From: Bradyrhizobium sp. NDS-1
Lineage (GTDB): Bacteria > Pseudomonadota > Alphaproteobacteria > Rhizobiales > Xanthobacteraceae
Direction: 5' to 3'
NCBI RefSeq assembly: GCF_032918005.1
Contig: NZ_CP136628.1
Span: forward strand, 1,535,501-1,599,500
DNA: 64,000 nt
Shown: one piece after another, positions 32,629-42,076 of the stretch
Layout: every line of letters starts with the position of its first letter
How positions within the stretch are numbered: the first letter of the stretch is position 1
Notes under the pieces: model-generated
The model's input: only the letters and a program-made list of their open reading frames with translations
Database searches by the model: none
What the model was told of the DNA's origin: nothing
Program-made: the position numbers and the translations under genes

Positions 32629-32850
32629 TCACCAGCTGTCTTTGACGACTCCCTTGCCGGCATAACTGGTGAGATTGCCGGAGAACTCGCTTTCGAACGC
32701 CGCACCGACCGAGAATCCGTTGGGCCACTTGGTCTCGGCGGTCGCGCCGGCAAGCGCGGAATCGGGATCCGGCCGCGCGCCGTTCACGATGAAGCTCGTG
32801 CCCCGGCAGCGACTGGAAGGCCGCACGCACCGCGCGCGGCCAAGTTCAGG
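32629..32850 (-). pseudogene. remnant of autotransporter beta-barrel C-terminus
   Basis: The last 65 residues of a minus-strand frame (TSFIVNGARPDPDSALAG, FSVGAAFESEF, TSYAGKGVV) match the C-terminal strands of autotransporter domains common in Bradyrhizobium, ending in the aromatic residue needed for barrel insertion. The expected preceding segment AFQSLPG is in another frame, so a one-base shift lies in the GGGG run near 32800. Nothing upstream of about 32850 continues the barrel. This is a broken tail left by deletion. Confidence 0.6.
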
Positions 32851-32899
32851 AGCGCTTGTGATATTTGGAGCACGGCCAACAGGCGCGTGACGCGATTGA

Positions 32900-33520
32900 T
32901 TACGGATTCGACTTCGTTGCCAATCCCGTCCTCCGCCGCAAATCCGTAATCGCGCGCAGAAAGCTGTCGGCCGGCGTGGTCTCGGGATCGATCAGCCGGT
33001 GCAGGCGAAAGCCGTCTTCCAGCGCCAGCACCACCGACGCCATCCACGATGGGTTCAGGTTGTGATTGCGTCCGTTGCTGGTCAGCGTGGCCTCGACGAT
33101 GTCGGCGACCAGCTTGCGCCGCGCGCGCAGCCGTTTGGCGAGCTCGGGCCGGCGCTTCTCGGCGCGCGCGACGAACAGGATCATCTCCATGTGCAGCAGC
33201 GGCGCGCGGCCGAGCGGGTCCTGCCGGCTGCGGTCCATCGTCTTCAGCGCCGCGATGAAATCGTCGAGATTGTCGTGCTCGGCAAGGATGTCCATGTTGC
33301 GGCGGATCGACTGCTCGACATGGTCCTCGAGCATGGCGATGATCAGCTCGTCCTTGCTCCTGAAGTTCGAATAGAACGCGCCGCGGGTGAAGCCTGCCGC
33401 CGCCGCAATCGCCTCGATGCTGGCGCCGCCGATGCCGTCCTCCTCGAACACGCGCGCGGCCGCCTCGAACAGTCTGTCGCGCGTATCGTCCCTGGTCGGC
33501 CTGGTTCTCGCCCTTGACAT
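32900..33520 (-). CDS. TetR-family regulator
   Basis: A 206-residue repressor. Residues 10-56 form the TetR helix-turn-helix (DRLFEAAARVFEEDGIGGASIEAIAAAAGFTRGAFYSNFRSKDEL in overlapping parts), and the rest a ligand-binding helical domain. It is divergent from the P450 gene, and a 20-base palindrome between the genes at 33547-33566 is the obvious operator. It probably represses the P450 and itself until an aromatic or lipid-like inducer binds. Confidence 0.9.
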   Translation of the reverse strand: MSRARTRPTRDDTRDRLFEAAARVFEEDGIGGASIEAIAAAAGFTRGAFYSNFRSKDELIIAMLEDHVEQSIRRNMDILAEHDNLDDFIAALKTMDRSRQDPLGRAPLLHMEMILFVARAEKRRPELAKRLRARRKLVADIVEATLTSNGRNHNLNPSWMASVVLALEDGFRLHRLIDPETTPADSFLRAITDLRRRTGLATKSNP

Positions 33521-33546
33521 CGGACGAGGTTAGGGCAGGATGCAAT

Positions 33547-33566
33547 TCGATACAACAATGTATCGA
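33547..33566. promoter_or_regulatory. TetR operator candidate
   Basis: TCGATACA and TGTATCGA form a perfect inverted repeat with a four-base spacer, 27 bases from the TetR start codon and 86 before the P450 start. Size and position fit a TetR-family operator. Confidence 0.7.
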
Positions 33567-33651
33567 GTTGATAAATTCAGGGATGGTTACGCCGGGCAGT
33601 GGGGCTGCGATCGGCGTATGCGTGTCATGCGGCAACCGATTTGAGGTCACC

Positions 33652-34884
33652 ATGAACGAGCATTTGCAGGGCGCCGGCGGCGCACCGCTGTTCAACCCGC
33701 TCTCGCCGGATTTCATCCGCGATCCCTATCCGCATTACGACCGGCTGCGCACGATCGATCCGGTCCATGTCACGCCGTTCGGTCAGTTCGTCACTAGCCG
33801 CCACGCCGATGTCAGCCTGGTGTTGCGCGACAGGCGCTTCGGCAAGGATTTCGTCGAGCGCTCCAAGCGCCGCTACAGCGACAAGATCATGGACGAGCCG
33901 GTGTTCCGCAGCATGAGCCACTGGATGCTGCAGGCCGATCCGCCCGACCACACCCGCCTGCGCGGCCTCGTCGTGAAGGCCTTCACCGCGCGCCGGGTCG
34001 AGGACATGCGGCCGCGCATCCAGGAGATCGTCGACCAGGCCATCGATGCCGTGACCGACCGCGGCCACATGGACCTGATCGAGGATTTCGCTTTCCGCCT
34101 GCCCGTCACCATCATCTGCGAGATGCTCGGCATCCCCGAGGATCATCGCGAGGTCTTCTACAAGAGCTCGCGCGACGGCGGGCGGCTGCTCGATCCCGTG
34201 CCCCTCTCACCGGAGGAGATCAAGAAGGGCAACGAGGGCAACCTGATGGCGCAGATGTATTTCCAGCAGCTATTCGAGCTGCGCCGGCGCAATCCCGGGG
34301 ATGATCTCACCACCCAGCTCGTGCAGGCAGAGGAGGACGGCAACAAGCTCACCAACGAGGAGTTGACCGCGAACATCATCCTTCTGTTCGGCGCCGGCCA
34401 CGAGACCACGGTGAACCTGATCGGCAACGGCCTTCTGGCGCTTCACCGCAATCCGGACCAGCTTGCGCTGCTCAAGGCGCGCCCCGAGCTGATGGAAGGC
34501 GCGATCGAGGAGTTCCTGCGCTACGATTCCTCGGTGCAGATGACTGGACGCGTCGCGCTGGAGGATATCGACGATCTCGGCGGCAAGAGGATCCCCAAGG
34601 GCGAGACCGTGCTGTGCCTGCTCGGCTCGGCCAACCGCGATCCGGCAATCTATCCCGATCGGCCGGACCGGCTTGATGTCACCCGCCAGAACGTGAAGCC
34701 GCTGTCGTTCGGCGGCGGCATCCATTTCTGCCTGGGCGCTCAATTGGCGCGCATCGAGGCCGAGATCGCCATTGCCACGCTGCTGCGGCGGCTGCCCGAT
34801 CTGCGCATCGACGACGTCGAAAACCCGGAATGGCGGCCGACCTTCGTGCTGCGCGGCCTCAAGCGGCTGCCGGCGAGCTGGTAA
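33652..34884 (+). CDS. cytochrome P450
   Basis: A 410-residue class I bacterial P450. The I-helix motif FGAGHETTVNLIGNG carries the acid/alcohol pair (Glu-Thr) for oxygen activation, the ExxR region is EEFLRYDSS to NRDPAIYPDRPDRLDVTR, and FGGGIHFCLGAQLAR contains the haem-ligand Cys360. It is cytoplasmic and needs ferredoxin and reductase, which are not adjacent. The start at 33652 gives usual length and has GAGGT five bases upstream; the frame is open back to 33514 without domain content. Divergent TetR suggests induction by its substrate, which cannot be predicted. Confidence 0.93.
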   Translation: MNEHLQGAGGAPLFNPLSPDFIRDPYPHYDRLRTIDPVHVTPFGQFVTSRHADVSLVLRDRRFGKDFVERSKRRYSDKIMDEPVFRSMSHWMLQADPPDHTRLRGLVVKAFTARRVEDMRPRIQEIVDQAIDAVTDRGHMDLIEDFAFRLPVTIICEMLGIPEDHREVFYKSSRDGGRLLDPVPLSPEEIKKGNEGNLMAQMYFQQLFELRRRNPGDDLTTQLVQAEEDGNKLTNEELTANIILLFGAGHETTVNLIGNGLLALHRNPDQLALLKARPELMEGAIEEFLRYDSSVQMTGRVALEDIDDLGGKRIPKGETVLCLLGSANRDPAIYPDRPDRLDVTRQNVKPLSFGGGIHFCLGAQLARIEAEIAIATLLRRLPDLRIDDVENPEWRPTFVLRGLKRLPASW

Positions 34885-35027
34885 AGGCGTCCCGGCGTTA
34901 ACCTCCGCGCGCAACAGTCGCTGTGACTTCGCCACACTTCCCCCTATATAAGGGACTGTTCCGGCACGCCTGAAGTCCAATAAGGCCAGGGTTTGGTCCG
35001 GGTGCCGGTTTGGCCGAGGGGAGACCC

Positions 35028-38000
35028 GTGCAGACGACGCTGCTCGGATTGGCGATTGCCTTCATCATTGCGCTGCTGGCCGCGCTGATCGGGCCTTACT
35101 ACGTCGACTGGAACCAGTTCAGGCCCCAGTTCGAGGCGGAGGCTGGCAAGATCATCGGCGTGCCGGTGCGGGTCGCGGGCGAGCTCGACGCACGGCTGCT
35201 GCCGGCGCCGACGCTGCGGCTGCGCCAGGTCACCTTCGGCGGCAACAACGATCTCGGCCGCCTGCGCGCCGACAAGCTCGACGTCGAGTTCAGCCTGGGC
35301 TCCCTGATGCGCGGCGAATGGCGCGCCACCGAGCTTTCCGTGGGCGGCATGGCGGTCGATCTCGGCCTCGATGCCCGTGGACGGGTCGATCTGCCCTCCA
35401 CCGCGAGCGGCACCTTCAATCTGGCATCCCTCGCCATCGAGCGGCTCAATCTTACCGGCCGCATTGCCCTGCACGACGCCGCCAGCCGCTCGACGCTGGA
35501 GCTGAACGACATCGCCTTTTCCGGCGACGTCCGCTCGCTTGCCGGCTCGGTCCGCGGCGACGGCGGTTTCACTGCCGCCGGGGTGCGCTATCCGTTCCGC
35601 GTCTCCTCCGGCCCGAGCGCCGACGGCAACGCCACCCGTCTGCACCTCAACATCGATCCCGGCGAGCGCGCCATCCTCGCCGATCTCGAAGGCGTGCTCG
35701 CCTTCGACAACCGCCTGCCGAAATTCGACGGCGTTCTGACGCTGGCCGTACCGGCGGCCAAGAAGGCGGGCGAGGCGGGGCCGACGCCGTGGAAGCTGAC
35801 GACCAAGCTCAAGGCGGATCCGGCCGGCGCGAAGTTCGAGCAGATCGACGCGGGTTTCGGCCCTGAAGACAGCGCGCTGAAGCTCGGCGGCGTCGGCGAC
35901 CTCAAGTTCGGCGCCTCGCCGCTGCTGCGCGCGGTGCTGTCGGCGCGCCAGGTCGATGCCGACAGGCTCACGGCCAAGGGCGATGCCGAGCCGCTCCGCA
36001 TCCTGCCGGCGCTGCGCGCAGGGCTTGCCGCAATTCCGCAGGCGCCGATCCCGGCGCAGATCGAGTTCAACTCCGACCAGATCATGCTCGGCGGCCGTCC
36101 GCTCCAGAACATCTCGGCCGAGCTTCAGACCGACGGACGATCCTGGACCTTCCAGCGGCTCGAGCTGCGGGCCCCCGGCATGACGCAGCTCTCGCTCAAC
36201 GGCGCGACGCCCGGCGCCGACAGTTTCAGCGGCCGTCTCAGCGTCGAATCGTCCGACCCGGATACGCTGATGGCCTGGCTCCAGGGCCGCAGCGAGATCA
36301 ACCGCCGCAGCACGCGGCCGCTGCGCCTTGCCGGCGACGTGACGATCGCCGCCAATCATCTCGCCATCGACGGGCTGAAGGCCGACATCGAAGGCGGCGC
36401 TGTGCAAGGCCGCATCGCCTTCGTGCAAACAGGCGCGAGCAAGGGCTCGCGGATCGACGCCGAGCTCAAGGCCGACCGGCTCGACCTCGACGCCGCCGCA
36501 AGCTTCGTGCGCGCGCTCGCGGGTCCGCAAGGCGAATGGCCGGAAGAGGCAAAGCTCTCGCTCGATATCGGCCGGGCGATCTCCGCCGGCCAGGAGTTGC
36601 GCCCGTTCGCTGCAAAGCTCGGCTATGGCCCCGCATCGCTGTCGCTGGAGCAGCTGCGCTTCGGCCAGGCGAGCGGCGTGACCACCGAGGCGAGCGGCAG
36701 CTTCGACCGCACCAAAGCCACCGGAAGGCTCGCACTGAAATCCTCGTCCAATTCGCTGCGTGAGCTCACCGCGCTGATCGAGCCGTTTGCGCCCACGGTG
36801 CGCGCGCGCTTCGACTCCATCCCGGCGCTGCCGGGCGCGACGCGCCTCAAGCTCGATCTCAGCCTCGACAGGAATGCCGAGCATGCCGATCGCAGCAATG
36901 CCCGCGCGGTGCTCGAGCTCGACGCGCCGCAGCTCAAGGCGACCACCACGCTGGCCGCGCAGATGCCGGCAGCCGCCATTGGCGGCATTGATCTCGACCG
37001 GCTGAGGAACAGCGATTTCACACTCGAGTCGAAAGTCTCGGCGCCCCAGGCCGGAGCACTGCTGGCGCTGCTCGGGCTCGATCGCGTGGCGGCCGCAGGC
37101 GAGGGCGCTTCACAATTCGAGGGCAAGCTGACCGGCGCCTGGCGGCGGCCGATGCAATTGAACGCAAAGCTCAGCGGCGGCGGTCTGGATGCCGATGCGC
37201 AGGGCAGTGTCGAATTGTCGGAGCCGAAAGCCAGCGTGAATCTGCGCGTGCGCAACGTCAATCTGGCGCCGCTGCTCGGGACCGGCCCAACCGACAAATC
37301 GGCGCAGAAGGTCAGCCTGTCCTCCCGCCTCACGCTGACGGGCAATCGCCTGATCTTCGACGATCTCGACGGCAATGCGGCCGGCTCGCATCTGCGCGGC
37401 CATCTGGCCGTGACGCTGGATCCGGAGAAGAGCGTCGACGGCGAAGTCGGTCTCGATACGCTCGATCTTGCCCCGGCGCTGGCGATGGCGATCGGCGCAG
37501 CCGGGCATGATACGGGCGAGCCGTTGAGCGCAGGGCTCGTCACCGGCTGGCGCGGTCGGATCGCGTTCCAGGCGTTGCGCGGGATGTTGCCCGGCGGCAT
37601 CGAGCTGCGCCCGTTCGGCGGCATGATCCGCAGCGACGGCCAGTCGCTCGCGCTTGATGCGCTGAAAGGCGGCGTCGGCGGCGGCGAGATGTCGGCGAGC
37701 TTTGACGCGCGCAACGGCGCGAGCGGTCTTGCGTTGAATGCGCGTATCGAGCTCGGCAATGTCGATGCAGCGACGCTGCGCTATCGCGATCTCGCGCTGC
37801 CGAAGGGGCGCGTCTCCATGCAGATGGCGCTGACCAGCCAGGGCCGCAGCGTCTCGGCCCTCACCGGCGCGCTCGCCGGCAACGGCACGGTGACGCTGGC
37901 CTCCGCGGAAATCAGCGGCCTCAATCCGCGCGCCTTCGAGATCGCGATCCGCGCCAGCGACGGCGGCCAGGTCGCCGACGACAACCGCTTGCGGCAGCTC

Positions 38001-38678
38001 GTCGAGCCCGCGCTTGCCGCTGCACCGATTGCGGTGGCCTCGGCGCAAATCCCGTTCACGATCCGCGACGGACGACTGCGCGTCGGCGCGACGCCGCTGG
38101 AAGCGAAGAACGCCCGCGCCATTGTCTCCGGCGGCTACGACATCCCCGCCGACCAGGCCGACATCCGCGCCAGCCTGACGCCGATCATGACCGGCCTCTC
38201 CGGCGCCCCGCCGGAGATCCAGTTGTTCGCGGCGGGACCTCCGGACAAGCTCAGTCGCATCATCGACCTCGCGCCGCTGTCCTCGTGGCTTGCGGTTCGC
38301 ACGATCGACCGCGAGACGCGCCGGCTCGATGCCATCGAGCGCGGCGAGCCGCCACCGGCGACCGCGGCGCTGCCGACGCTGGTGTCTCCGGACGCAGCGC
38401 CCGAGCAAGCGCCTGGCAATGTGCCGCTGCCGGGCCAGGACCCGCGCCGTCCGCCGTCGAAGTCTAGAGTTGAACCCAAGATCGACCCCAAGATCGAACC
38501 CAGGGCTGCTCCGACGCCGAGGGCCCCGCAGGCCGCGCCCGCCGCGCCGAGCCCGCCGCTGGCGAGCCAACAGCTCGCACCGCTGCCGCCGCCGATCGAC
38601 GTGAGGCCTGCGCCGGGCCCTGCGCCCGCAAAGCCCCGGCCAAAACCGCCGCTGGTGCTGACGCCGCAGAATCCGTGA
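35028..38678 (+). CDS. AsmA-family protein
   Basis: A 1216-residue protein with an N-terminal membrane anchor (LLGLAIAFIIALLAALIGPYYV, residues 4-25) followed by the AsmA N-terminal pattern FRPQFEAEAGKIIGVPVRVAGELDARLLPAPTLRLRQV, and a C-terminal AsmA-2 region (about 850-1080). The last 140 residues are Pro/Ala-rich. AsmA proteins are inner-membrane-anchored bridge-like proteins that affect lipid transport to the outer membrane. The start is a GTG at 35028 with GGGGAG nine bases upstream; a TTG at 35010 is less likely. It stands alone, with the P450 upstream on the same strand. Confidence 0.85.
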   Translation: MQTTLLGLAIAFIIALLAALIGPYYVDWNQFRPQFEAEAGKIIGVPVRVAGELDARLLPAPTLRLRQVTFGGNNDLGRLRADKLDVEFSLGSLMRGEWRATELSVGGMAVDLGLDARGRVDLPSTASGTFNLASLAIERLNLTGRIALHDAASRSTLELNDIAFSGDVRSLAGSVRGDGGFTAAGVRYPFRVSSGPSADGNATRLHLNIDPGERAILADLEGVLAFDNRLPKFDGVLTLAVPAAKKAGEAGPTPWKLTTKLKADPAGAKFEQIDAGFGPEDSALKLGGVGDLKFGASPLLRAVLSARQVDADRLTAKGDAEPLRILPALRAGLAAIPQAPIPAQIEFNSDQIMLGGRPLQNISAELQTDGRSWTFQRLELRAPGMTQLSLNGATPGADSFSGRLSVESSDPDTLMAWLQGRSEINRRSTRPLRLAGDVTIAANHLAIDGLKADIEGGAVQGRIAFVQTGASKGSRIDAELKADRLDLDAAASFVRALAGPQGEWPEEAKLSLDIGRAISAGQELRPFAAKLGYGPASLSLEQLRFGQASGVTTEASGSFDRTKATGRLALKSSSNSLRELTALIEPFAPTVRARFDSIPALPGATRLKLDLSLDRNAEHADRSNARAVLELDAPQLKATTTLAAQMPAAAIGGIDLDRLRNSDFTLESKVSAPQAGALLALLGLDRVAAAGEGASQFEGKLTGAWRRPMQLNAKLSGGGLDADAQGSVELSEPKASVNLRVRNVNLAPLLGTGPTDKSAQKVSLSSRLTLTGNRLIFDDLDGNAAGSHLRGHLAVTLDPEKSVDGEVGLDTLDLAPALAMAIGAAGHDTGEPLSAGLVTGWRGRIAFQALRGMLPGGIELRPFGGMIRSDGQSLALDALKGGVGGGEMSASFDARNGASGLALNARIELGNVDAATLRYRDLALPKGRVSMQMALTSQGRSVSALTGALAGNGTVTLASAEISGLNPRAFEIAIRASDGGQVADDNRLRQLVEPALAAAPIAVASAQIPFTIRDGRLRVGATPLEAKNARAIVSGGYDIPADQADIRASLTPIMTGLSGAPPEIQLFAAGPPDKLSRIIDLAPLSSWLAVRTIDRETRRLDAIERGEPPPATAALPTLVSPDAAPEQAPGNVPLPGQDPRRPPSKSRVEPKIDPKIEPRAAPTPRAPQAAPAAPSPPLASQQLAPLPPPIDVRPAPGPAPAKPRPKPPLVLTPQNP

Positions 38679-38721
38679 AGTGCGACTTGGTTTTGCGCAG
38701 ATCGGGCCGCGAGTTGGCCCA

Positions 38722-38743
38722 CCTCTCCCGCTTGCGGGACAGG
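38722..38743. repeat. short palindromic repeat
   Basis: CCTCTCCCGC and GCGGGACAGG face each other across TT, with one mismatch. The same kind of motif recurs in Bradyrhizobium intergenic regions. It follows the AsmA stop codon by 44 bases and may act as a transcription stop. Confidence 0.5.
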
Positions 38744-38944
38744 CAGCGCACCTCTTGCGCAGCGCCCTTCGCACTGCTTAACCCATTCTCTCGCATTTGA
38801 ATGAATTTTGCCCGGCAAAACTGATTTGCCGATTTTACTGAATTCTCGCGTTTCATCTCTAGCGTCGTTTCCAGAGGAATTCGGCGTCGCGTCAACTGAG
38901 GCGCGACGGTTCGCAAAGAACGGCCAAGAACTGGGGATATCGAG

Positions 38945-40069
38945 ATGAACGGGGCGAAATCGCTTCTGCAGGATCTGGACGATGCGATCGCGCGCGGCAC
39001 CGACGAAAGCCGGGCGAAGGCGTTGTGGCATGCGACCGACATTCTGATCACCGGACGCTACAGCGACGACGAGATCAGCATGTTCGGCGAGGTCATCGGC
39101 CGGCTCGCCGAAGAGATCGAGGTCGCCGCGCGGGCGCAGCTTTCGGAGCTGATGGCGGCGTGCGATCACGCTCCCCTCAACGTCATCGAAAAGCTCGCCC
39201 TCGACGACGAGATCGAGGTCGCCGGTCCTGTGCTGCGCGAGTCCAATCGTCTCGACGAGAAGATGCTGGTCGAGAGCGCCATGACCAAGGGCCAGTCGCA
39301 TCTGCTCGCGATCGCCCAGCGCAAGTCGATCGGCGAGGCCGTGACCGACGTGCTGGTCAAGCGCGGCGATCAGGAGGTCGTGACGTCGGTGGCAAGGAAC
39401 GAGGGCGCGCGCTTTTCCGGTTCGGGCCTGCTGCACATGGTTCGCCGCGCCGAAGGCGATTCGATCCTCGCCGAGCAGCTCGGCCTGCGCAAGGACGTGC
39501 CGCGTCACATCTTCCAGCAGCTGATCTCGAAGGCGTCGGAGGACGTCCGCCGCCGCCTCGAGACCGAGCGGCCCGAAATGATGGCGCAGATCCAGAGCTC
39601 GGTGACCGAGGTCACCGGCGATCTTCAGTCCAAGTTCGGCCCGTCCTCGCGCAGCTATTTCGTCGCCAAGCGGGTCGTGACGACGCAGTATCGCCAGGGC
39701 AACCTCAATCAGGATTCGATCTCGAGCTATGCGCGCCAGCATCGCTTCGACGAGGTGCAGATCGGCCTGTCGCTGCTGTCGGCGCTGCCGGTGGACGTGA
39801 TCGAGCGCGCGATGATGGACCGCAACCGCGAGATGATTCTGGTGCTGTGCAAGGCGCTCGACTTCTCCTGGGACACGACCATGTCGTTGTTGTTCCTCGG
39901 CGCCAAGGATCATCTGATCACGGCGCGCGAGCTTCACGACAACGAGCGCGATTTCGGCCGGCTCAAGATCGAGACCTCGCGCAGCGTTCTGAAGTTCTAC
40001 CAGTCGCGCAAGAACAGCGCGGGTGCCGATTCCGCTACGGGCCGTCAGCCCGAGCTTCAGGTCCACTGA
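38945..40069 (+). CDS. DUF2336 domain protein
   Basis: A 374-residue soluble, largely helical protein of the DUF2336 family, found almost only in alphaproteobacteria. It starts MNGAKSLLQDLDDAIARGTDESRAKALWHATDIL and contains LVESAMTKGQSHLLAIAQRKSIGEAVTDVLVKRGD and a helical C-terminal region with DFSWDTTMSLLFLGAKD. HEAT-like repeats are probable, so a scaffold role is likely; no enzymatic signature is seen. A second gene of 79 residues follows after 28 bases, probably in the same transcript. Confidence 0.8.
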   Translation: MNGAKSLLQDLDDAIARGTDESRAKALWHATDILITGRYSDDEISMFGEVIGRLAEEIEVAARAQLSELMAACDHAPLNVIEKLALDDEIEVAGPVLRESNRLDEKMLVESAMTKGQSHLLAIAQRKSIGEAVTDVLVKRGDQEVVTSVARNEGARFSGSGLLHMVRRAEGDSILAEQLGLRKDVPRHIFQQLISKASEDVRRRLETERPEMMAQIQSSVTEVTGDLQSKFGPSSRSYFVAKRVVTTQYRQGNLNQDSISSYARQHRFDEVQIGLSLLSALPVDVIERAMMDRNREMILVLCKALDFSWDTTMSLLFLGAKDHLITARELHDNERDFGRLKIETSRSVLKFYQSRKNSAGADSATGRQPELQVH

Positions 40070-40097
40070 TCAGGAATTCGACAGGGGAGTATTTGCA

Positions 40098-40337
40098 ATG
40101 TTGCCTCAATTCGGCACCGCCGTTCGCAAGAAGAACCTCAACAGTGCTCTCACCGCCGATATCGGCGGTGCACCGGACAAGGCGTCGGTGGACGCGGCCT
40201 GGCTCGTTCTGGAAGCCGCAAACGATCTCGGCGACCACGCCGCGATCGAAGCCTGCCGCCGCGTCATCGACGCCGAGCTGAACGGCACGGTCGCCGGCGG
40301 CTCGGATGTCGATCTCGTGCTGGGATATTTCAGGTAA
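40098..40337 (+). CDS. small hypothetical protein after DUF2336
   Basis: A 79-residue protein starting MLPQFGTAVRKKNLNSALTADIGG and containing DAAWLVLEAANDLGDHAAIEACRRVIDAEL. It is mostly helical and has no named family. GGGAG lies about nine bases before the ATG at 40098. It follows the DUF2336 gene by 28 bases and probably shares its transcript, so a linked role is possible. Confidence 0.6.
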   Translation: MLPQFGTAVRKKNLNSALTADIGGAPDKASVDAAWLVLEAANDLGDHAAIEACRRVIDAELNGTVAGGSDVDLVLGYFR

Positions 40338-40369
40338 GACTTCGTAGCGCAGCGAATCATCGAACGCTC

Positions 40370-42076
40370 TCAGCCGGAATTGGAGCGCTTGGATCCTGCG
40401 TCGGGCCGTAGTTTTGATCTTGCCGCGCTCAGCGCTGCCGCCAGCTCGTCGATGTGGTAGGGCTTCGCCAGGATCTGGACGCCCGCTGCGTGGGCATCGT
40501 GGGCCGAAGCTTCGGCATATCCGCTGGTCAACAACACCGGGATGTGGCCTCGCCGTTTTCTGATCTCGCGTGCGAGCTCGACGCCGTTCATGCCGCCGGG
40601 CATCATGATATCCGAAAAAACAACATCGACCGAGCGGCCATCGGCCAGGGCGCCGAGAGCCGCGGCAGCGCTGGCGGCGCGCGTGACGTCGTAACCAAGC
40701 TGGCCGAGCATCTCGCTGACCAGCGCGGCAACTTCGTCGTCGTCTTCCACCAGCAGGACCTTGCCCTGGTTGCTCTTTTTCGGCCGCACCCGTGTGAGGT
40801 CGATCAGGTGTCGCCCGCTGGTGGGAAGATCGTGCGATCGAGGCAGGTACAGCGCAATGCTCGTGCCCCGGCCGACTTCCGATTGAATTCGTACGGTGCC
40901 GCGGGACTGGGTCGCAAATCCGTGGACCTGCGCGAGTCCCAGGCCGGAGCCCTTTCCCACGTCCTTGGTCGTGAAGAACGGCTCGAACACGCGCGCCAGG
41001 ATCTCGGGAGACATGCCGATACCGGTGTCGACGACGGATAGCCGGACATAGTCGCCCGTGATCTGCTCGTCGTTGAAACCAGGGAGATTCTCCCCGCGCA
41101 CGACGATCGTGCCGCCATTGGGCATGGCATCGCGGGCATTGACGGCCAGGTTCAGAATGACCAGTTCGAGTTCACCGGGATCGACCTCCACTGGCCAGAG
41201 CTGCTCCGGGAAATCGAACTCGACATGGACGTCGCCCCGCAGGCTGCGATCGAGCAGTTCACGCATCCCGCCGATCTGCACGGCAACGTCGACGGGCTCG
41301 GGACGAAGTGTCTGCCTGCGCGAAAACGCCAGAAGCTGCTTGGTCAGGCTGGCGCCGCGCTGCGCCGCCTGGATCATCCCCTCCATCAAGCGGCGGCGGC
41401 GGTTTGGATCGGTCTGGCGGTCGAGCATGTCGAGGCCACCGGAAATCACCATCAGCAGATTGTTGAAGTCGTGAGCTACGCCGCCGGTGAGCTGGCCGAT
41501 GGCCTCGATCTTCTGGGCCTGGCGCAGCGTTTCCTCGACGCGGGCGCGCTCGTTCATTTCGAGACGCAACTGCTCGTTGGCCTCCTTCAGCTCGCGCGTG
41601 CGCTCGACCACCAGCTTCTCGAGGTCTTGCGCCGTCTGCTCGCGGGCCTGGAGCAGGGCCCGGATTTCATACTGGCGCCGTCGCGCCCTCATCGCGGATT
41701 GAACCGTGCTGGTTAGTGTGATCGGCTGAACCGGACGTTCGAGCAGCGAAACGTTGCGGAGAAGTTCGACGATGCTGCGTCGCCACGCAACGACAGCCGG
41801 CTGTTCTCGATGGCTGGTGAGGACGACAAAGGGCAGGTCGGACCATGGCGGTTGCGCCGCGATCCATTGGGCCAGCGGTGCCGTGTCCTTCCCGAACAAT
41901 CCTTCCTCGGCGAGAAAGACGGCGCCCACGCCTTCGCTCATCGCGCTGACGAGTTCGGGCAGGCTTCGGCAGTTCACCGCTTCCAGATGGGAGTTGCGGA
42001 AGAGCTCGGCTGATGCCGGTCCATCGCGTCCGATCGGGGCGAATATGAGAACGCGGCTATCGCGAGCCGCGTTCAT
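40370..42076 (-). CDS. hybrid histidine kinase / response regulator
   Basis: A 568-residue soluble hybrid kinase. Residues 1-125 look like a degenerate receiver (VLIFAPIGRDGPASAELF, then LPFVVLTSHREQP), without the phospho-acceptor Asp. A coiled coil (140-190) precedes the HisKA box GGVAHDFNNLL with His202, the ATP-binding N box NLAVNARDAMP, G boxes DTGIGM and GKGSGLGLAQV, and a C-terminal receiver with Asp489 in VVFSDIMMPGG. Its ATG overlaps the stop of the upstream KaiC-like gene by four bases (ATGA), so the two proteins are co-translated. It is likely the output partner of the KaiC-like ATPase. Confidence 0.9.
   Translation of the reverse strand: MNAARDSRVLIFAPIGRDGPASAELFRNSHLEAVNCRSLPELVSAMSEGVGAVFLAEEGLFGKDTAPLAQWIAAQPPWSDLPFVVLTSHREQPAVVAWRRSIVELLRNVSLLERPVQPITLTSTVQSAMRARRRQYEIRALLQAREQTAQDLEKLVVERTRELKEANEQLRLEMNERARVEETLRQAQKIEAIGQLTGGVAHDFNNLLMVISGGLDMLDRQTDPNRRRRLMEGMIQAAQRGASLTKQLLAFSRRQTLRPEPVDVAVQIGGMRELLDRSLRGDVHVEFDFPEQLWPVEVDPGELELVILNLAVNARDAMPNGGTIVVRGENLPGFNDEQITGDYVRLSVVDTGIGMSPEILARVFEPFFTTKDVGKGSGLGLAQVHGFATQSRGTVRIQSEVGRGTSIALYLPRSHDLPTSGRHLIDLTRVRPKKSNQGKVLLVEDDDEVAALVSEMLGQLGYDVTRAASAAAALGALADGRSVDVVFSDIMMPGGMNGVELAREIRKRRGHIPVLLTSGYAEASAHDAHAAGVQILAKPYHIDELAAALSAARSKLRPDAGSKRSNSG

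Noticed and set aside
34940..34960. TATATAAGGG before the AsmA gene as a promoter
   Set aside because: No matching minus 35 element at proper distance.
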